Notes: generated by a model not told the origin, from the sequence alone. A stretch of DNA of 64,000 bases from Marinobacter sp. MDS2 (GCF_030718085.1 NZ_JAVAJF010000001.1:1054001-1118000); one strand, 5' to 3'; positions 17,423 through 27,765 are shown, numbered from the stretch's first letter. Translations and numbers: made by a program.

Positions 17423-19129
17423 ATGAAAGAATTCAAGAACTGGGCTCTCACAGCAGTCATTTCCTCCATCGCCTTAACGGGATGCAGCGGCAGCAGCTCA
17501 TCCGGCGGCGGCTCATCATCAACACCCCCGCCCGCCGGCGCAAACGAAACCGGCGTGTTCGTTGACAGTGCCGTGGCAGGTATTAACTATGCAACATCCC
17601 CCAGCGGACAAACAGGCCAAACCAACAACCTAGGCGAATACGAATACCAATCCGGTGACACGGTCACCTTCAGCGTGGGTGGCATCAACCTGCCACCGGT
17701 AACAGCGACAGGGCGTATCACTCCCGTCGACATGGGAAGCGGCACCACCAACTGGAATGAAGACCAAACGGTCGTCAATATTTTGCGCCTGCTGCAAACA
17801 TTGGACGACGACGGCAACCCGGCTAACGGCATTAACATCACGCCAGCCGTGCACACTGCCCTCAAAGATGTTGCCCTGGACCCGAGCCTGAGCGAATCAG
17901 ACTTCGAAACCCAGGCCAATACAGCCCTTCAGAACACCAGCAAAACCCTGATCGACAAAACCGCTGCGATAGCCCACTTCCAAGAGTCGCAGAATGGCGA
18001 ACTCACCGGAAGCTGGAAGTTCGTTGAGCCAAACGGCAACGTAAACGTTCTGACCTTCTTCAACGGCGACCAATATCTGATCGTGCATCGCGATGCCGAC
18101 GACGGTGACCAGCAAGCGGGCACTGGCGAATACGGCACCTACGCTTGGGACAACGCATCAGGTGACCTTAACCTGACCGTCCTCGGCGATTCCGACCGCA
18201 GCGGCGGCCTGGCAGACGTCAGTGAAACCGCCACCTGGACCATGCAACTGGTGAACGGCGGTCTGGAACTCACCTCGGCCGGTGATAACGAACAAATTGT
18301 CTTCGAACCGATCCGAAACGAGCGCAATAGTCTGGTGGGCAGTTGGTACCTTGGCGAGGGAGAAATTGGCGGCCAGAACGCTCACAACGTATTGACCATT
18401 CTGGACGACAACCATTACGTGATTGCACACAACTTGAATCAAGAGACTTACGGCAGCAGCAGCCCTGTAGGCGTTTCCTCGGAATGGGGTAACTACAGCT
18501 ATGACGGCGAGACCTTTGCGGTCAGCAACGTTACCGTGGATCTGGACGGCCCGGGCGGTTTTTACGACAACCCGGCCAACGATGGCAACGGCCCGGTAAA
18601 CGGCCCCGCCACCGTGCATTCCACGGGCGAACTGACCCTCACCGAAAACGGCGGCGATTATGGCACCTTCACCATGGTGCGTTTGGGCCGTTATGCGGTT
18701 GATCTCCGGGATTTCGAAGGCGACACCAAACCGGCATACGTCGAAGCCGACCTTTACCCGGGCGAGATGGCTAAAGACAGCTATTTCTTCGCTTTCAGCG
18801 ATTTGGTAGAGCCCGGCGAAGAGGGTGTTTACGACCTGGAGTTCTCCACAGATTCCCGGATCACAGTAGATCTCTATACCGAAAATGACAGCCGTAAGGG
18901 CGAAATGTACTTTGGCGGTTCCGGTGAAGACAACGTAGCGGGCACTTGGGAGGTCAGCACATCAGGCGCTCTGGTGTTTACCGAAACGGACGGCACATCT
19001 GGCGACTATGGCCACTGGCGTTTCCTGAATATAAAGGGCGGTGATCCCCAGTTCCTGGTACATCTTGATGGTGTCGATCCGCTCGAGCTTCAGTTCGTCA
19101 CGGAAGTTGATGACGAGCCCATCAAATAA
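17423..19129 (+). CDS. Large repeat-containing lipoprotein
   Basis: 568 residues starting at 17423 after AAGGAG. A lipobox LTGC places the lipidated cysteine at residue 21, followed by a low-complexity Ser/Gly/Pro linker (about 22-40). Residues 45-175 (GVFVDSAVAGINYATS, NILRLLQTLDDDGNPANGI) resemble a domain common in marine gammaproteobacterial surface lipoproteins. After that come two related blocks of about 110-130 residues, beginning GSWKFVEPNG and GSWYLGEGEI, each with a DNHY/GDQY strand and a GxY-Y/W-D motif. No enzyme motif is seen. It is highly acidic, probably outer-membrane or surface-located. Confidence 0.75.
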   Translation: MKEFKNWALTAVISSIALTGCSGSSSSGGGSSSTPPPAGANETGVFVDSAVAGINYATSPSGQTGQTNNLGEYEYQSGDTVTFSVGGINLPPVTATGRITPVDMGSGTTNWNEDQTVVNILRLLQTLDDDGNPANGINITPAVHTALKDVALDPSLSESDFETQANTALQNTSKTLIDKTAAIAHFQESQNGELTGSWKFVEPNGNVNVLTFFNGDQYLIVHRDADDGDQQAGTGEYGTYAWDNASGDLNLTVLGDSDRSGGLADVSETATWTMQLVNGGLELTSAGDNEQIVFEPIRNERNSLVGSWYLGEGEIGGQNAHNVLTILDDNHYVIAHNLNQETYGSSSPVGVSSEWGNYSYDGETFAVSNVTVDLDGPGGFYDNPANDGNGPVNGPATVHSTGELTLTENGGDYGTFTMVRLGRYAVDLRDFEGDTKPAYVEADLYPGEMAKDSYFFAFSDLVEPGEEGVYDLEFSTDSRITVDLYTENDSRKGEMYFGGSGEDNVAGTWEVSTSGALVFTETDGTSGDYGHWRFLNIKGGDPQFLVHLDGVDPLELQFVTEVDDEPIK

Positions 19130-19147
19130 CCCCCATTGCTGAAACTA

Positions 19148-19189
19148 CCCACATCCCGAGGCGTGCAGAAAGCAACCTCGGAATGTGGG
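19148..19189. terminator. Convergent terminator hairpin
   Basis: 14-base arms at 19148-19161 and 19176-19189 pair with one mismatch, between the lipoprotein gene and the convergent LuxR-type gene. Confidence 0.75.
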
Positions 19190-19195
19190 CTCCCG

Positions 19196-20371
19196 CTAGC
19201 CTATCGCTCTTACCAACGCACCAACCAGCTCCGCCTGGCGGCGATAACCATTCTTCGCCAGCAGATTTTTTACATACCCTCTTACGGTATGCACGGACAA
19301 TCCCTCAGCTTCAGCAGCCTCCTTGATACTCAGCCCGTGCATCAGGTGCCCTGCCGTAATCGCCTCCGCATGCGTGCAGTTAAAAATCCGTTCGAGTTTG
19401 CCGATATTCGGTGTTCGTGTTGCAGAGAAAGGAACCAGCTCAACCAATGCACCGTATTGGCCGTGGGTTTCCGGCGAGTCAATTTCTTGTTCCATGGATA
19501 ATGGTGTCACACATATTGCTATGCGCTCATCGCCCGCCTGGTCGAACAGCGCAATCATATCCTGAACACCATCCCGGGCATTGAATATACTCGTCAGGAT
19601 GGCGTCATTAAGTTGTCGATTGAATCCAGTATTCCGGCTTTGTAAACGGGAGTCGCTTTGATCGGCCACAAATAAACGGGGGTGAGAACTCAGTAACGCA
19701 TCCGCGGCGGCGTTGCAGCACACTACACGAGCCATTTCATCGAGCACGATCATCGGCTTGCCAACCTGATCCAACGCCATCGCCAAGGTTTCGTGCTGGG
19801 TTCTTGACTGATAAATCTTGTGGAACAACCCGACGGCATTTTCAATGTGCGGCGCCAGCATGTTCATCTGCGTCAGTTCTTCCTGGGTATAAGGGCCTTC
19901 ATCGCGATGACGGTTCGCCAGAAACACCACCTTGGCGGTGGGCCCCTCGCTGACCAGCATACCGGCACTGTCACCAAGCCCTACGGCCTTTACCCAGTCA
20001 CGGGTTTCCCCGGTAACCACATCCAGAATATCAACCTCGGGATTGCAGCCGGCTAACGAATCAAACTGCCGAGGGGGTAACGCGCTGAAATGCAACAGCG
20101 CGTCGTCTTGCTCGGCCAAGCCACTGTTTAAAAACCATTGCTCGAACCCGTCCGGATATCCGAAGGTCCAGCCGTAGGCCATCTGCATAGGTTCGCGGGT
20201 CAGCCCCAGAATCCCACCCTGAAGACATCGGAACTGTTTTCGGAATTCATCAAAGAAAGGCTGAAAGCCTTGATTGGTGTGCAAGCAGCGGTACAAGATG
20301 GTGACGAGCCGGTTATAACCCTCAAACTCTCCCGCACTGATATTTAGCGAATCCGTTATCACCTTTGTCAC
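19196..20371 (-). CDS. LuxR-type HTH transcriptional regulator
   Basis: 391 residues. The C-terminal 65 residues (IFNCTHAEAITAGHLMHGLSIKEAAEAEGLSVHTVRGYVKNLLAKNG) are a LuxR/GerE-type HTH, though the usual LTxRE motif is replaced by CTHAEA. A central segment (about 205-300; VLDEMARVVCCNAAADALL) resembles a PAS-like sensor. No receiver domain is present, so it is not a response regulator. Ligand unknown. It stands alone; the gap up to the helicase gene (20372-20528) shows nothing notable. Confidence 0.8.
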   Translation of the reverse strand: MTKVITDSLNISAGEFEGYNRLVTILYRCLHTNQGFQPFFDEFRKQFRCLQGGILGLTREPMQMAYGWTFGYPDGFEQWFLNSGLAEQDDALLHFSALPPRQFDSLAGCNPEVDILDVVTGETRDWVKAVGLGDSAGMLVSEGPTAKVVFLANRHRDEGPYTQEELTQMNMLAPHIENAVGLFHKIYQSRTQHETLAMALDQVGKPMIVLDEMARVVCCNAAADALLSSHPRLFVADQSDSRLQSRNTGFNRQLNDAILTSIFNARDGVQDMIALFDQAGDERIAICVTPLSMEQEIDSPETHGQYGALVELVPFSATRTPNIGKLERIFNCTHAEAITAGHLMHGLSIKEAAEAEGLSVHTVRGYVKNLLAKNGYRRQAELVGALVRAIG

Positions 20372-20528
20372 AACAGTAGCCCTTCATTCCTTGTATTGGC
20401 TAGACATAAAGAGCTTTCCGAGGCGTGTCGCACTTGGTGAATTCAACTCGCTCGAATCACTCTGAGCCTTTTCGTGTTTATATTAGAACGAGTTTTCAGA
20501 TCATCCACTGAAATTTCGTTGATCGATC

Positions 20529-22304
20529 CTACACCTCATTCGCTTTCCGATACTGCCCCCGATAATCAAAAATGCGTTCTTGCACCTGCCAGTAATGCTT
20601 GTGCTTGCGGGCAACCACAAAATCCGGCGCTGGCATTAAAGCCTGCAGCTCAACCACTTCCTCGATTTTGCTGAATTCTTTGGGCGCCTGGCCATTCGCA
20701 TAACGCCGCCCAAAGAGCTTATTGAACACGCTGCGCTGCGCCGGTTTGCCAAAATCGAACGATTCGCTCAGCTCTTCGCCATCTTCACCATGGTAAGTGA
20801 TTTTGAGCTTACTGCCCTTGGCCGCTGAGGTCACACCCGCGCAGCGAATCACCATGGCGTTCTTGAGTCTCAGCGCATCACGAAGCTGGTCGTCCGGGTC
20901 AATGATCGCGCCTTTGCACTGATGGCAGTTGCGGGCGGCAATGTCGTTCTCGGCACCACAGTGCGGGCACTCTTTGAAACGGAAACGATAATCGCATTGC
21001 TCGGGCCGTTCGCCCAACGCTGACAACTCACCTTCGTCCGCAGGCTCCAGCAGCCCCTGGCAGCGGCGACCGTAGTGCTCAATAACGCGACCGTCGCTGT
21101 CGGTTTTTCCCCAGAAAATATTGGCAAACCCACAACCCGGGCAGAACACCTGTACCGGCTCGCTGTCGGGATCCGGCTTTTTCTCGCCCACTTCCGGGTG
21201 ATGCAAATTGACGCTGTTACCCGCGTAATCAATCACCAGACAATCCTGCTTACCGTCATCCAATCGGAGGCCACGGCCAACGATTTGCTGGTACAAGCTG
21301 ACCGACTGGGTAGGCCGAAGAATGGCGATGAAATCCACATGAGGCGCATCGAAGCCCGTAGTGAGCACCGACACATTCACCAGATACTTCAACTGCCGCT
21401 GCTTGAAGCGCTGAATCAGCGAATCTCGCTCAGCCAACTCGGTCGCGCCGGTAATCAGAGCAGTTTCGTGTTCCGGCAAGTAGCCCGTGATCTCCTTCGC
21501 GTGTGCCACCGTGGCGGCGAAGATCATCACCGCTCTGCGTTCAGCCGCCAGCTCCATCACCTGTTCAATGATGGCGCGTGTCACGCGCTGGTGTTTGCCC
21601 AGTAGCTCGTTGACATCCTTCTCGGCGTATTCGCCAAAACGGTCCTGCACCAGCGCAGAGAAATCGTATTGCGCCACCGCAGCATTCACCAGCTCGGGTT
21701 TGGTGAGATACCCGCGATTGATCATATAGCTGAGCGGCAGCTCATAAATGCAATGCCCAAAGGGCTTGTCTTGCTCACTGCGCACAAAGCCCCGGTAGTG
21801 ATAGCGGTAAATCCAGCCCATGGCCAACCGGTATGGCGTGGCGGTTAGCCCTAGCACTTTGAGGGAATCGTTCTGCTGCTTCAGCAACTCAATGATGCGT
21901 TGATACTGGCTGGTATCCTCCCCGCTTACGCGATGGCATTCGTCGATGATCACCAGCGAGTATTCATCTTTGAACTGATCGAGATTCGCCGACACCGACT
22001 GCACACTGGCAAAGGTCACCTGATGCCGGTTTTCCTTGCGCTTCAGCCCGGCGGAAAAAATCCCGCCCGTTAACCCATAGCTCTCATACTTGGCGTGGTT
22101 CTGCTCCACCAGCTCCTTCACATGGGTCAGCACCAGAATCTTGCGCTTAGCCAGGCGCGCCAACTCGGCAATCACCAGGCTTTTACCCGCACCGGTGGGC
22201 AGTACGATCACCGCAGATTCATCCGATTTACGGAAATGCTTCAGCGTGGCCTCGACAGCTTCTTGCTGGTACGGGCGCAGTTTGAAGGGAACGTTCATCG
22301 GCAT
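20529..22304 (-). CDS. radD: RadD-like superfamily 2 DNA helicase
   Basis: 591 residues. Motif Q/I ([17 protein letters not shown]), motif II DECH ([10 protein letters not shown]), motif III LTATPYR, and motif [10 protein letters not shown] are intact. A C-terminal zinc region carries CPGCGF and [18 protein letters not shown]. This layout is that of RadD (YejH), which helps RecA-dependent repair in E. coli. The length agrees with RadD (about 586). Monocistronic by appearance. Confidence 0.88.
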   Translation of the reverse strand: MPMNVPFKLRPYQQEAVEATLKHFRKSDESAVIVLPTGAGKSLVIAELARLAKRKILVLTHVKELVEQNHAKYESYGLTGGIFSAGLKRKENRHQVTFASVQSVSANLDQFKDEYSLVIIDECHRVSGEDTSQYQRIIELLKQQNDSLKVLGLTATPYRLAMGWIYRYHYRGFVRSEQDKPFGHCIYELPLSYMINRGYLTKPELVNAAVAQYDFSALVQDRFGEYAEKDVNELLGKHQRVTRAIIEQVMELAAERRAVMIFAATVAHAKEITGYLPEHETALITGATELAERDSLIQRFKQRQLKYLVNVSVLTTGFDAPHVDFIAILRPTQSVSLYQQIVGRGLRLDDGKQDCLVIDYAGNSVNLHHPEVGEKKPDPDSEPVQVFCPGCGFANIFWGKTDSDGRVIEHYGRRCQGLLEPADEGELSALGERPEQCDYRFRFKECPHCGAENDIAARNCHQCKGAIIDPDDQLRDALRLKNAMVIRCAGVTSAAKGSKLKITYHGEDGEELSESFDFGKPAQRSVFNKLFGRRYANGQAPKEFSKIEEVVELQALMPAPDFVVARKHKHYWQVQERIFDYRGQYRKANEV

Positions 22305-22358
22305 GGGCTTAATCGTTGAATGGCCAGAACTCTCTCTGCGGCGGTTCGACGTGAGGAA

Positions 22359-22670
22359 TTACAGATTGGAATCCGGCTCAACAAACAGCTTGATGTAAAC
22401 CAAATACCCCGAAAACAAAACCAACGGAGCCGTGTACCAAAGGTACGCCAGCTTTCCCGCGCCCATGCGATACAACACAATCACAACGATGGCACTGACT
22501 ATGCAGCTTGCGGGCACGGAGTACATGGCCGAATCCAACACCGACGAATTAAACGGCGAGATCCGGTGAGTGTTGCCAACAGCACTGAAAGCGAACACCA
22601 CCAGCATAAACATCATGAATGCCAGAAGAAACTGGCCAATCGTGCCCGCTACTACCCAACCTAAAGCCAT
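22359..22670 (-). CDS. Small membrane protein, unknown
   Basis: 103 residues with three hydrophobic segments (about 5-28, 50-68 and 75-95) and no recognised family. AAGGA is correctly placed before the ATG. It lies 15 bp downstream of a lipoprotein gene on the same strand, which suggests co-transcription. Confidence 0.6.
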   Translation of the reverse strand: MALGWVVAGTIGQFLLAFMMFMLVVFAFSAVGNTHRISPFNSSVLDSAMYSVPASCIVSAIVVIVLYRMGAGKLAYLWYTAPLVLFSGYLVYIKLFVEPDSNL

Positions 22671-22685
22671 TAGCCATTCCTTTTA

Positions 22686-23108
22686 CTATTTGATCATCCG
22701 GCAACTGCCCAACGCCTGCGCTTGCAGATACTCACAAAATGCCTTCACGTCAGGATTGGTGAACTCACTGGAAATAAACTCGCCCGGAATCAGCCCTTCA
22801 TCCCATCGGCTAGTCACCAGGGTATGGGGGTAAGTTTCATCCCGGGGATAGATCTGCACCACCGCTTGGGTCTGATGGATATAAAGATCACGAAGTTCTT
22901 TCGTGCAACGAAGAGCACTGGGGTCATGGTGGCTGTCACACTGATAGCCCTTCCCCGATAAGAACTCACTGGTGACGGAGAACAATGTGTCTGTCGTCAA
23001 AGACGAAGACGATGCCGGATGAATTGTTCTGGCCGCATCTTTGGCGATGTTGGTGCAGCCGGCCATGATCAACAGGGATAGAACTACCAGAACGTTAAGC
23101 TTATACAC
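22686..23108 (-). CDS. Small lipoprotein, unknown
   Basis: A start at GTG 23108 gives a compact lipoprotein signal (YKLNVLVVLSLLIMAGC) with lipidated cysteine near residue 17 and a 140-residue product; a GTG at 23147 would extend it by 13 residues. The mature part has two cysteine pairs (QCDSHHDPSALRC and CEYLQAQALGSC) that may form disulfides. No family recognised. Followed by the small membrane-protein gene. Confidence 0.6.
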   Translation of the reverse strand: MYKLNVLVVLSLLIMAGCTNIAKDAARTIHPASSSSLTTDTLFSVTSEFLSGKGYQCDSHHDPSALRCTKELRDLYIHQTQAVVQIYPRDETYPHTLVTSRWDEGLIPGEFISSEFTNPDVKAFCEYLQAQALGSCRMIK

Positions 23109-23288
23109 AACAGAGTTTAACCTTTTAGTAGTGTCCACTAGGGCCACATAACGAGCAACGTAATTATCCCGAGTTGATAAGCACCGTTTCCTGGGCTTAA
23201 CTCAAGAGATCATCCCGGACTCCATATGACGAAACGCGCATAGAGGACACTTCGTCCGCGCGGAACATCTTATACGAAGGAGGGTTCT

Positions 23289-23600
23289 ATGAAAAAGCTC
23301 CATGCACTCGCATTTTATGCCCTGATCACACCGTTCATCGCCTTGGGCTCAACCGCCTTGCTCGCTGCCCATCACGGCAATGAGAACAAGGACTTGGGTG
23401 AGCAGGATATGGATAACCACGCGAAACAGGGAAAGCAGAACTCTGAGCGACACGAGGAGTCCAAAAAGTCGAAATACAATACCGGCGACCCAACCGGCAA
23501 AGCTGACGAAATGGACACGAAAAAAGACGGCCACTCCGATATGAAAAAGAAAGATAAAATGAAAATGCGGTCGGCGGATGACATGGCACAGGAGGAATAG
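23289..23600 (+). CDS. Highly charged exported protein, unknown
   Basis: 103 residues after a strong GAAGGAGG site. A signal peptide ends near LLAAHHG (about residue 27). The remainder is almost entirely Lys, Asp, Glu, Met and Ser (for example KKDGHSDMKKKDKMKMR), so it is likely disordered in the periplasm. It may bind metal or act as a stress-related hydrophilin; nothing more can be said. Confidence 0.6.
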   Translation: MKKLHALAFYALITPFIALGSTALLAAHHGNENKDLGEQDMDNHAKQGKQNSERHEESKKSKYNTGDPTGKADEMDTKKDGHSDMKKKDKMKMRSADDMAQEE

Positions 23601-23729
23601 AGCGTTCCCGGTTTATCTCAAGCCATCGATTACCGCAGCACGAAAAAAAGAAGAGCAAAGCACAGTGTAATATTCAGCGCCCAGATGGTCATAGACACCC
23701 GCCCTCGCGGGCTCAAGCGTTTGAAGGGA

Positions 23730-25034
23730 TTAGTCATAGTTAAAGCGCTCCGACAGGATACGGTGCGAGGGCGTGCCCCTACTCATCAGGTGATCTTCAA
23801 CGCCATCCATCATGCCCCTCGGGCCGCACATCACGAACAGCCACTCGCTGAACTCCGTCTCTGAAAACACCCGATCCAGCAGCGCGGCATCGATAAGGCC
23901 TTTCTCTCCGGGCCAGGCTTCTGGCGGTTCTGACAGCACATAAACCACATCGCCCGCATTCAGCTCGTCGCGATTAGCAACCTGATCAACCACCCGATTG
24001 CCATAGAGCACCCTCACCTTACGCGCATCGCCACTCAGCCGCAGTTGTCTGAGTATACTCAGCAGCGGAGCCAAGCCAACGCCACCGGCAATAAGCGCGA
24101 TCCCGGGCTCATCACGCCCCTCCACGGAAAGATTGCCATAGGGACCATCAAGATACGCAACGGTTCCGGGTTTTATCTGGCCGATGGTTCGTGTGAAATC
24201 GCCCAGCTCTCGGATCATAAAGGTTATCTCCGAGCCACTTGCCGGTGCCGAGCAAATGGAAAACGGATTCTCTTTCATCGAGAACGGGCTATGGCCCACA
24301 TTCAGCCAGACGAACTGCCCTGCTTTATAATCTAAACCACGATGACCCTCCGGTTTTACAGTCAATTCCCACTGCTCTGATGTCAATTGAGTCACGGAAG
24401 TCACGCGCCAGGGCCGTGCCTTCTGCAGAAGGGGCACCAGCAGGTAAACGCTGAGTAACGACCCGACAGCCACTCCTGTCATGGCCAGCCACACCCAGGT
24501 CATCACAGGCTGTGAACCGTACCGCCCGGCCGAAACGGTGTGATGCAACAACAACACCGCAATCAAGAGCGCGCCTATGCCGTGCAAAAGTCGCCAGGTC
24601 TCGTATTTGAAGTCCAGTTGGGTACGCCCGATGGCCAGTAGCGCAAGGGTTGGAAGCAGCAGAAAAGCGGCAATGCCGGATGCCAGAGCCGAAAAATCGG
24701 TGGTCAGCGTCAATGCACGGGCTGGATCCCAAGGGCGCGGCCCGCCCGATGGCGTTCCTTGGTAGAGAAACGGATGCAGCAGCGCGAACACCAATGCGGT
24801 GCGCGCCATCATCTGGTGCAACCGCATGGTGACGTCCATCCCGACGCCGTTCGAAATGACCTTGAAACGTCCCGACAGAATGAACTCCATGAGCACCATG
24901 GAGAAAGCCAGTATGCCAAGGCCAGACGCCAGTTCCTGGTGAAACTGGCGAGGCGGCCCGCCGACCAACGCAGACAAAATCAATGGAAAGGTGACAGCAA
25001 CAAGGTAAGCAATGATCAAACAGAACGCTTTCAT
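23730..25034 (-). CDS. Ferric-reductase-like flavocytochrome oxidoreductase
   Basis: 434 residues. The N-terminal 200 residues hold about six helices with paired histidines (RLHQMMARTALVFALLHPFLY and LLHGIGALLIAVLLLHHTV) that fit a ferric-reductase-like heme-binding domain. The C-terminal part is an FNR-type module: FAD-binding ENPFSICSAP, NAD-binding IALIAGGVGLAPLLSIL and FVMCGPRGMMDGVE. It probably moves electrons from NAD(P)H across the membrane to a periplasmic acceptor. The substrate is unknown. Confidence 0.85.
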   Translation of the reverse strand: MKAFCLIIAYLVAVTFPLILSALVGGPPRQFHQELASGLGILAFSMVLMEFILSGRFKVISNGVGMDVTMRLHQMMARTALVFALLHPFLYQGTPSGGPRPWDPARALTLTTDFSALASGIAAFLLLPTLALLAIGRTQLDFKYETWRLLHGIGALLIAVLLLHHTVSAGRYGSQPVMTWVWLAMTGVAVGSLLSVYLLVPLLQKARPWRVTSVTQLTSEQWELTVKPEGHRGLDYKAGQFVWLNVGHSPFSMKENPFSICSAPASGSEITFMIRELGDFTRTIGQIKPGTVAYLDGPYGNLSVEGRDEPGIALIAGGVGLAPLLSILRQLRLSGDARKVRVLYGNRVVDQVANRDELNAGDVVYVLSEPPEAWPGEKGLIDAALLDRVFSETEFSEWLFVMCGPRGMMDGVEDHLMSRGTPSHRILSERFNYD

Positions 25035-25119
25035 CTACCTTGCCTCGTTCACTTCCCCCGACTCTTTAATCTAGTCTGCTAAAGAGGCCTTGGCAACGAG
25101 GTTACAGCTTGCGCACGCC

Positions 25120-25599
25120 TCAGTGATGACCACCCGGCCCATGGGCGTGGCCGTGTGCGATCTCTTCGGCATCGGCATCGCGCACTTCAATAATCTCGAT
25201 ATCAAAGGTCAGGGTTCTGCCCGCCATCGGGTGGTTGGTGTCCACATCCGCAAACTTGAGGCCAACCTTAGCAACCACCACATGGCGCGGGCCCTGCTCG
25301 GTTTGAACTTGAGCAACCATGCCTTTCTTCCAGCGCTTGGCACCCATCAAATGCTTCACCGGCACTCGCTGAATGGCATCTGGCTTGCGGGGGCCGTAGG
25401 CTTTCTCTGGCGCGATGGTTACGCTGAAAACCTCGCCTGCCTCGCGGCCTTCCAGAGCTTCTTCCAGCCCCTGAATAACACCACCGTGACCATGCAGATA
25501 GGCATTCGGCTGGCCGCCGCGGGAGGTTTCAACAACGGTGTCTTGCTCATCACGCACGCTGTAGTGGAACAACACCACTTTATTCTTTTCGATTTGCAT
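25120..25599 (-). CDS. SlyD-like FKBP-type peptidyl-prolyl isomerase
   Basis: 159 residues beginning MQIEKNKVVLFHYSV, then YLHGHGGVIQGLEEALEGREAGE (FKBP core split by an IF domain) and NHPMAGRTLTFDIEIIEVRDA. The C-terminus is histidine-rich (HGHAHGPGGHH), as in SlyD, which binds nickel. This is notable given the urease operon 35 kb away, although linkage is only suggestive. It catalyses prolyl isomerisation and chaperones folding in the cytoplasm. Confidence 0.9.
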   Translation of the reverse strand: MQIEKNKVVLFHYSVRDEQDTVVETSRGGQPNAYLHGHGGVIQGLEEALEGREAGEVFSVTIAPEKAYGPRKPDAIQRVPVKHLMGAKRWKKGMVAQVQTEQGPRHVVVAKVGLKFADVDTNHPMAGRTLTFDIEIIEVRDADAEEIAHGHAHGPGGHH

Positions 25600-25656
25600 A
25601 AGATTCTCTGCAACGGTTAAAAGTACGGCATTATAACCAGCTGTGGCATCAGCGCC

Positions 25657-26919
25657 CTAAGACAACTGCTGCTCCAGCTCCATCGAGCTTTCCGGCACCG
25701 ACTCATGCTTCTCCTCAGAACGGCCAATCACCGAGGTAACCACCAGGTCCCCGGTGACATTCATTGCGGTCGCCCCCATACCCACGAGTGCGTCAATCGA
25801 TACCAGCAAGGCCACGGTTTCAATCGGCAGCCCCACTTGGGCAAACACCGTGGCAATCATCACAATACCCGCCCCCGGCACACCCGCGGTGCCGATAGAC
25901 GCCAAAGTGCCGATCAGCACAATTTCCAGCATGGTGACGAAGTCCAGTGGCACCCCCACCACATTGGCCGCAAACACAGCGGAAATGGCAATGCGGATCG
26001 CCGCGCCGTCCATATTGATGGTAGCCCCCAGCGGCAAGCTGAAACCGTAGATGCGCTGGGGAATTCCCATACGCCGGGCCGCGTTCAACGTCAGTGGCAG
26101 CGTCCCGGAACTGCTCTGGGTGGCAAAGGCCGTGGCCACCGGTGCCCGAGCCTCACGAATGAAGCCCGCCAGGCTAACACCATTCAGGCGCATCAAAACC
26201 CCGTAGACCACCAGCTGCACCGCCAAAGCGATGTACAGCACTATAACCATATCGCCCAGCGCCAGTATCGTGGCCATACCCTGCTCACCGGCGGTACTGG
26301 CAACAATCGCAAACACACCAATCGGCACATACTGAAGAACCCCAGACATCACCTTCATGGTGACATCGTTCAGGCCAGACACCACGTCGTACACCTTGTC
26401 TGCGGCTTCCCGGTGAGCTGCAGACTCCCGCAGCTTCAGCAGGGCCACACCAAACACAATCGCGGTGAAAATAATTCCCAGTAGGTTCGGCTCGGCGAAG
26501 GCCTCCACAATATTGGCGGGCACAATGTTCAACAGCACCTGAACAAAGCCCGGGTTCTCCGGCACCTCAACGGTGGCAGACGACGATAATTCCAGACCAC
26601 TACCGGGTTCGAAGAAGGAAGCCACTACCAGCCCCACCGCAATGGCCAGCGCCGACGTCAGCACATAGAAACCCAGCAGCTTCCGGCCCACGCGGCCCAT
26701 GCTGGAAAGGTTGGCCTGGTTGATGCCCACCATCAGGGTAAACAGCACAATCGGCACGATCAGAAACTTCAACAACTTCAGCAGCAGTTCCCCGAGCGGA
26801 TTCAACCATTCGGCCACCACGGGGCCGCCGACAAGGCCAACCACCAAACCCAGAACCAGCGCAATACCAATGCGCAGCACCAGCGAAGACTTCAAATAAA
26901 CATCCAGTACAGCTTTCAT
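25657..26919 (-). CDS. Dicarboxylate/amino acid:cation symporter (DAACS)
   Basis: Start at 26919 (MKAVLDVYLKSSLVLRI) with GGAG upstream; 420 residues. Serine-rich motif ATQSSSGTLPLTL and the helix-7 NMDG sequence (GATINMDGAAIRIA) are those of glutamate/dicarboxylate:Na+ or H+ symporters. Eight helices and two re-entrant loops are expected. Imports C4-dicarboxylates or acidic amino acids; the precise substrate is not evident. Confidence 0.9.
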   Translation of the reverse strand: MKAVLDVYLKSSLVLRIGIALVLGLVVGLVGGPVVAEWLNPLGELLLKLLKFLIVPIVLFTLMVGINQANLSSMGRVGRKLLGFYVLTSALAIAVGLVVASFFEPGSGLELSSSATVEVPENPGFVQVLLNIVPANIVEAFAEPNLLGIIFTAIVFGVALLKLRESAAHREAADKVYDVVSGLNDVTMKVMSGVLQYVPIGVFAIVASTAGEQGMATILALGDMVIVLYIALAVQLVVYGVLMRLNGVSLAGFIREARAPVATAFATQSSSGTLPLTLNAARRMGIPQRIYGFSLPLGATINMDGAAIRIAISAVFAANVVGVPLDFVTMLEIVLIGTLASIGTAGVPGAGIVMIATVFAQVGLPIETVALLVSIDALVGMGATAMNVTGDLVVTSVIGRSEEKHESVPESSMELEQQLS

Positions 26920-27020
26920 AGGGGCTCCCGTTAAACCCTGGCCCGTTAATGAGCAAGCGATTAAATACGTTAGGCGGGGGATTCTGGTCAGCACCGGGCT
27001 ATGGGTAAACCTGTATTCCC

Positions 27021-27124
27021 ACGTACGTTACTCACAGAAGCTGTGGATAACATTGTTGGGAAGCTAGGGTTAAACCGGCATAAGCCTTGTGGCGCAAGGC
27101 TTCGGGAGAGTTGATGCAAAATTG
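27021..27124 (+). repeat. 105-bp intergenic repeat, copy 1
   Basis: The most diverged of three copies in the window (others at 27766-27885 and 53775-53893). It carries TGTGGATAA at 27042-27050, an exact DnaA-box nonamer, then a GTTGGGAA block, a GGTTAA block and a GC-rich small hairpin. It occupies most of the 360-bp gap before the YHS gene; nothing else is seen there. Confidence 0.75.
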
Positions 27125-27282
27125 GCCTATATGCGAAGGCTATATGGATATAGAGAATCCGTCTCAGCAGGGGCAGTATGGCCAAGATCGGGAACATGCC
27201 AAGCCGCTGCCGGTCAAAACGAACAACCGGGAAGATAAATGCGCCGCACGGGCAAAGCCTCCCGCCCTTCGAGGACACCGAC

Positions 27283-27726
27283 ATGACCAAACGACTGGCA
27301 CTCTTCACCTTCGTACTCTGCGTGGCCACTGGCGCATTGGCGGCCGAACCTGCCGTTTACACGGGCTTGCTGAGCAATACGGGCGCAGGCGGCTACGACA
27401 CGGTGAGCTACTTCGAGACGGGAAAAGCCACAAAAGGCTCGGGCGATTACACCACCGAGTATCAAGGTGCGACCTGGCGATTCGCAAATGCAGAAAACCT
27501 GGCGCGTTTCGAGGCCAACCCCGAATACTTCGCTCCGGCCTATGGCGGTTACTGTGCCTGGGCAGTCGCCCAAGGCTATCTGGCTAAAGGTGACCCACAA
27601 CACTGGACCATCCGGGACGACCGCCTGTACCTAAACTACAGTCAGTCCATACAGGACCGATGGCTGAAGAATCCCGATGGGTTCATTCAGCAGGCGAACG
27701 CCAATTGGCCAAGCGTTCTGGAATAG
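27283..27726 (+). CDS. Exported YHS-domain protein
   Basis: Start at 27283 (MTKRLALFTFVLC) with GAGG upstream; 147 residues. Signal peptide to about residue 18. Residues 35-110 form the YHS-like domain (YDTVSYFETGKATKGSGDYTTEY, TWRFANAENLARFEANPEYFAPAYGGYCAW), known from proteins with proposed metal or copper association. It is periplasmic. The gene is flanked by copies 1 and 2 of the intergenic repeat, and a degenerate copy of its 3' end lies at 28973-29085. Confidence 0.85.
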   Translation: MTKRLALFTFVLCVATGALAAEPAVYTGLLSNTGAGGYDTVSYFETGKATKGSGDYTTEYQGATWRFANAENLARFEANPEYFAPAYGGYCAWAVAQGYLAKGDPQHWTIRDDRLYLNYSQSIQDRWLKNPDGFIQQANANWPSVLE

Positions 27727-27765
27727 TGACCTCGTAGCGCCCAGCTCATCGATCCGGGCCGCCAA

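Noticed and set aside
25705..26484. 259-codon plus-strand frame opposite the dicarboxylate symporter
   Set aside because: A shadow of a clear transporter gene; low-complexity His/Gln/Asn composition.
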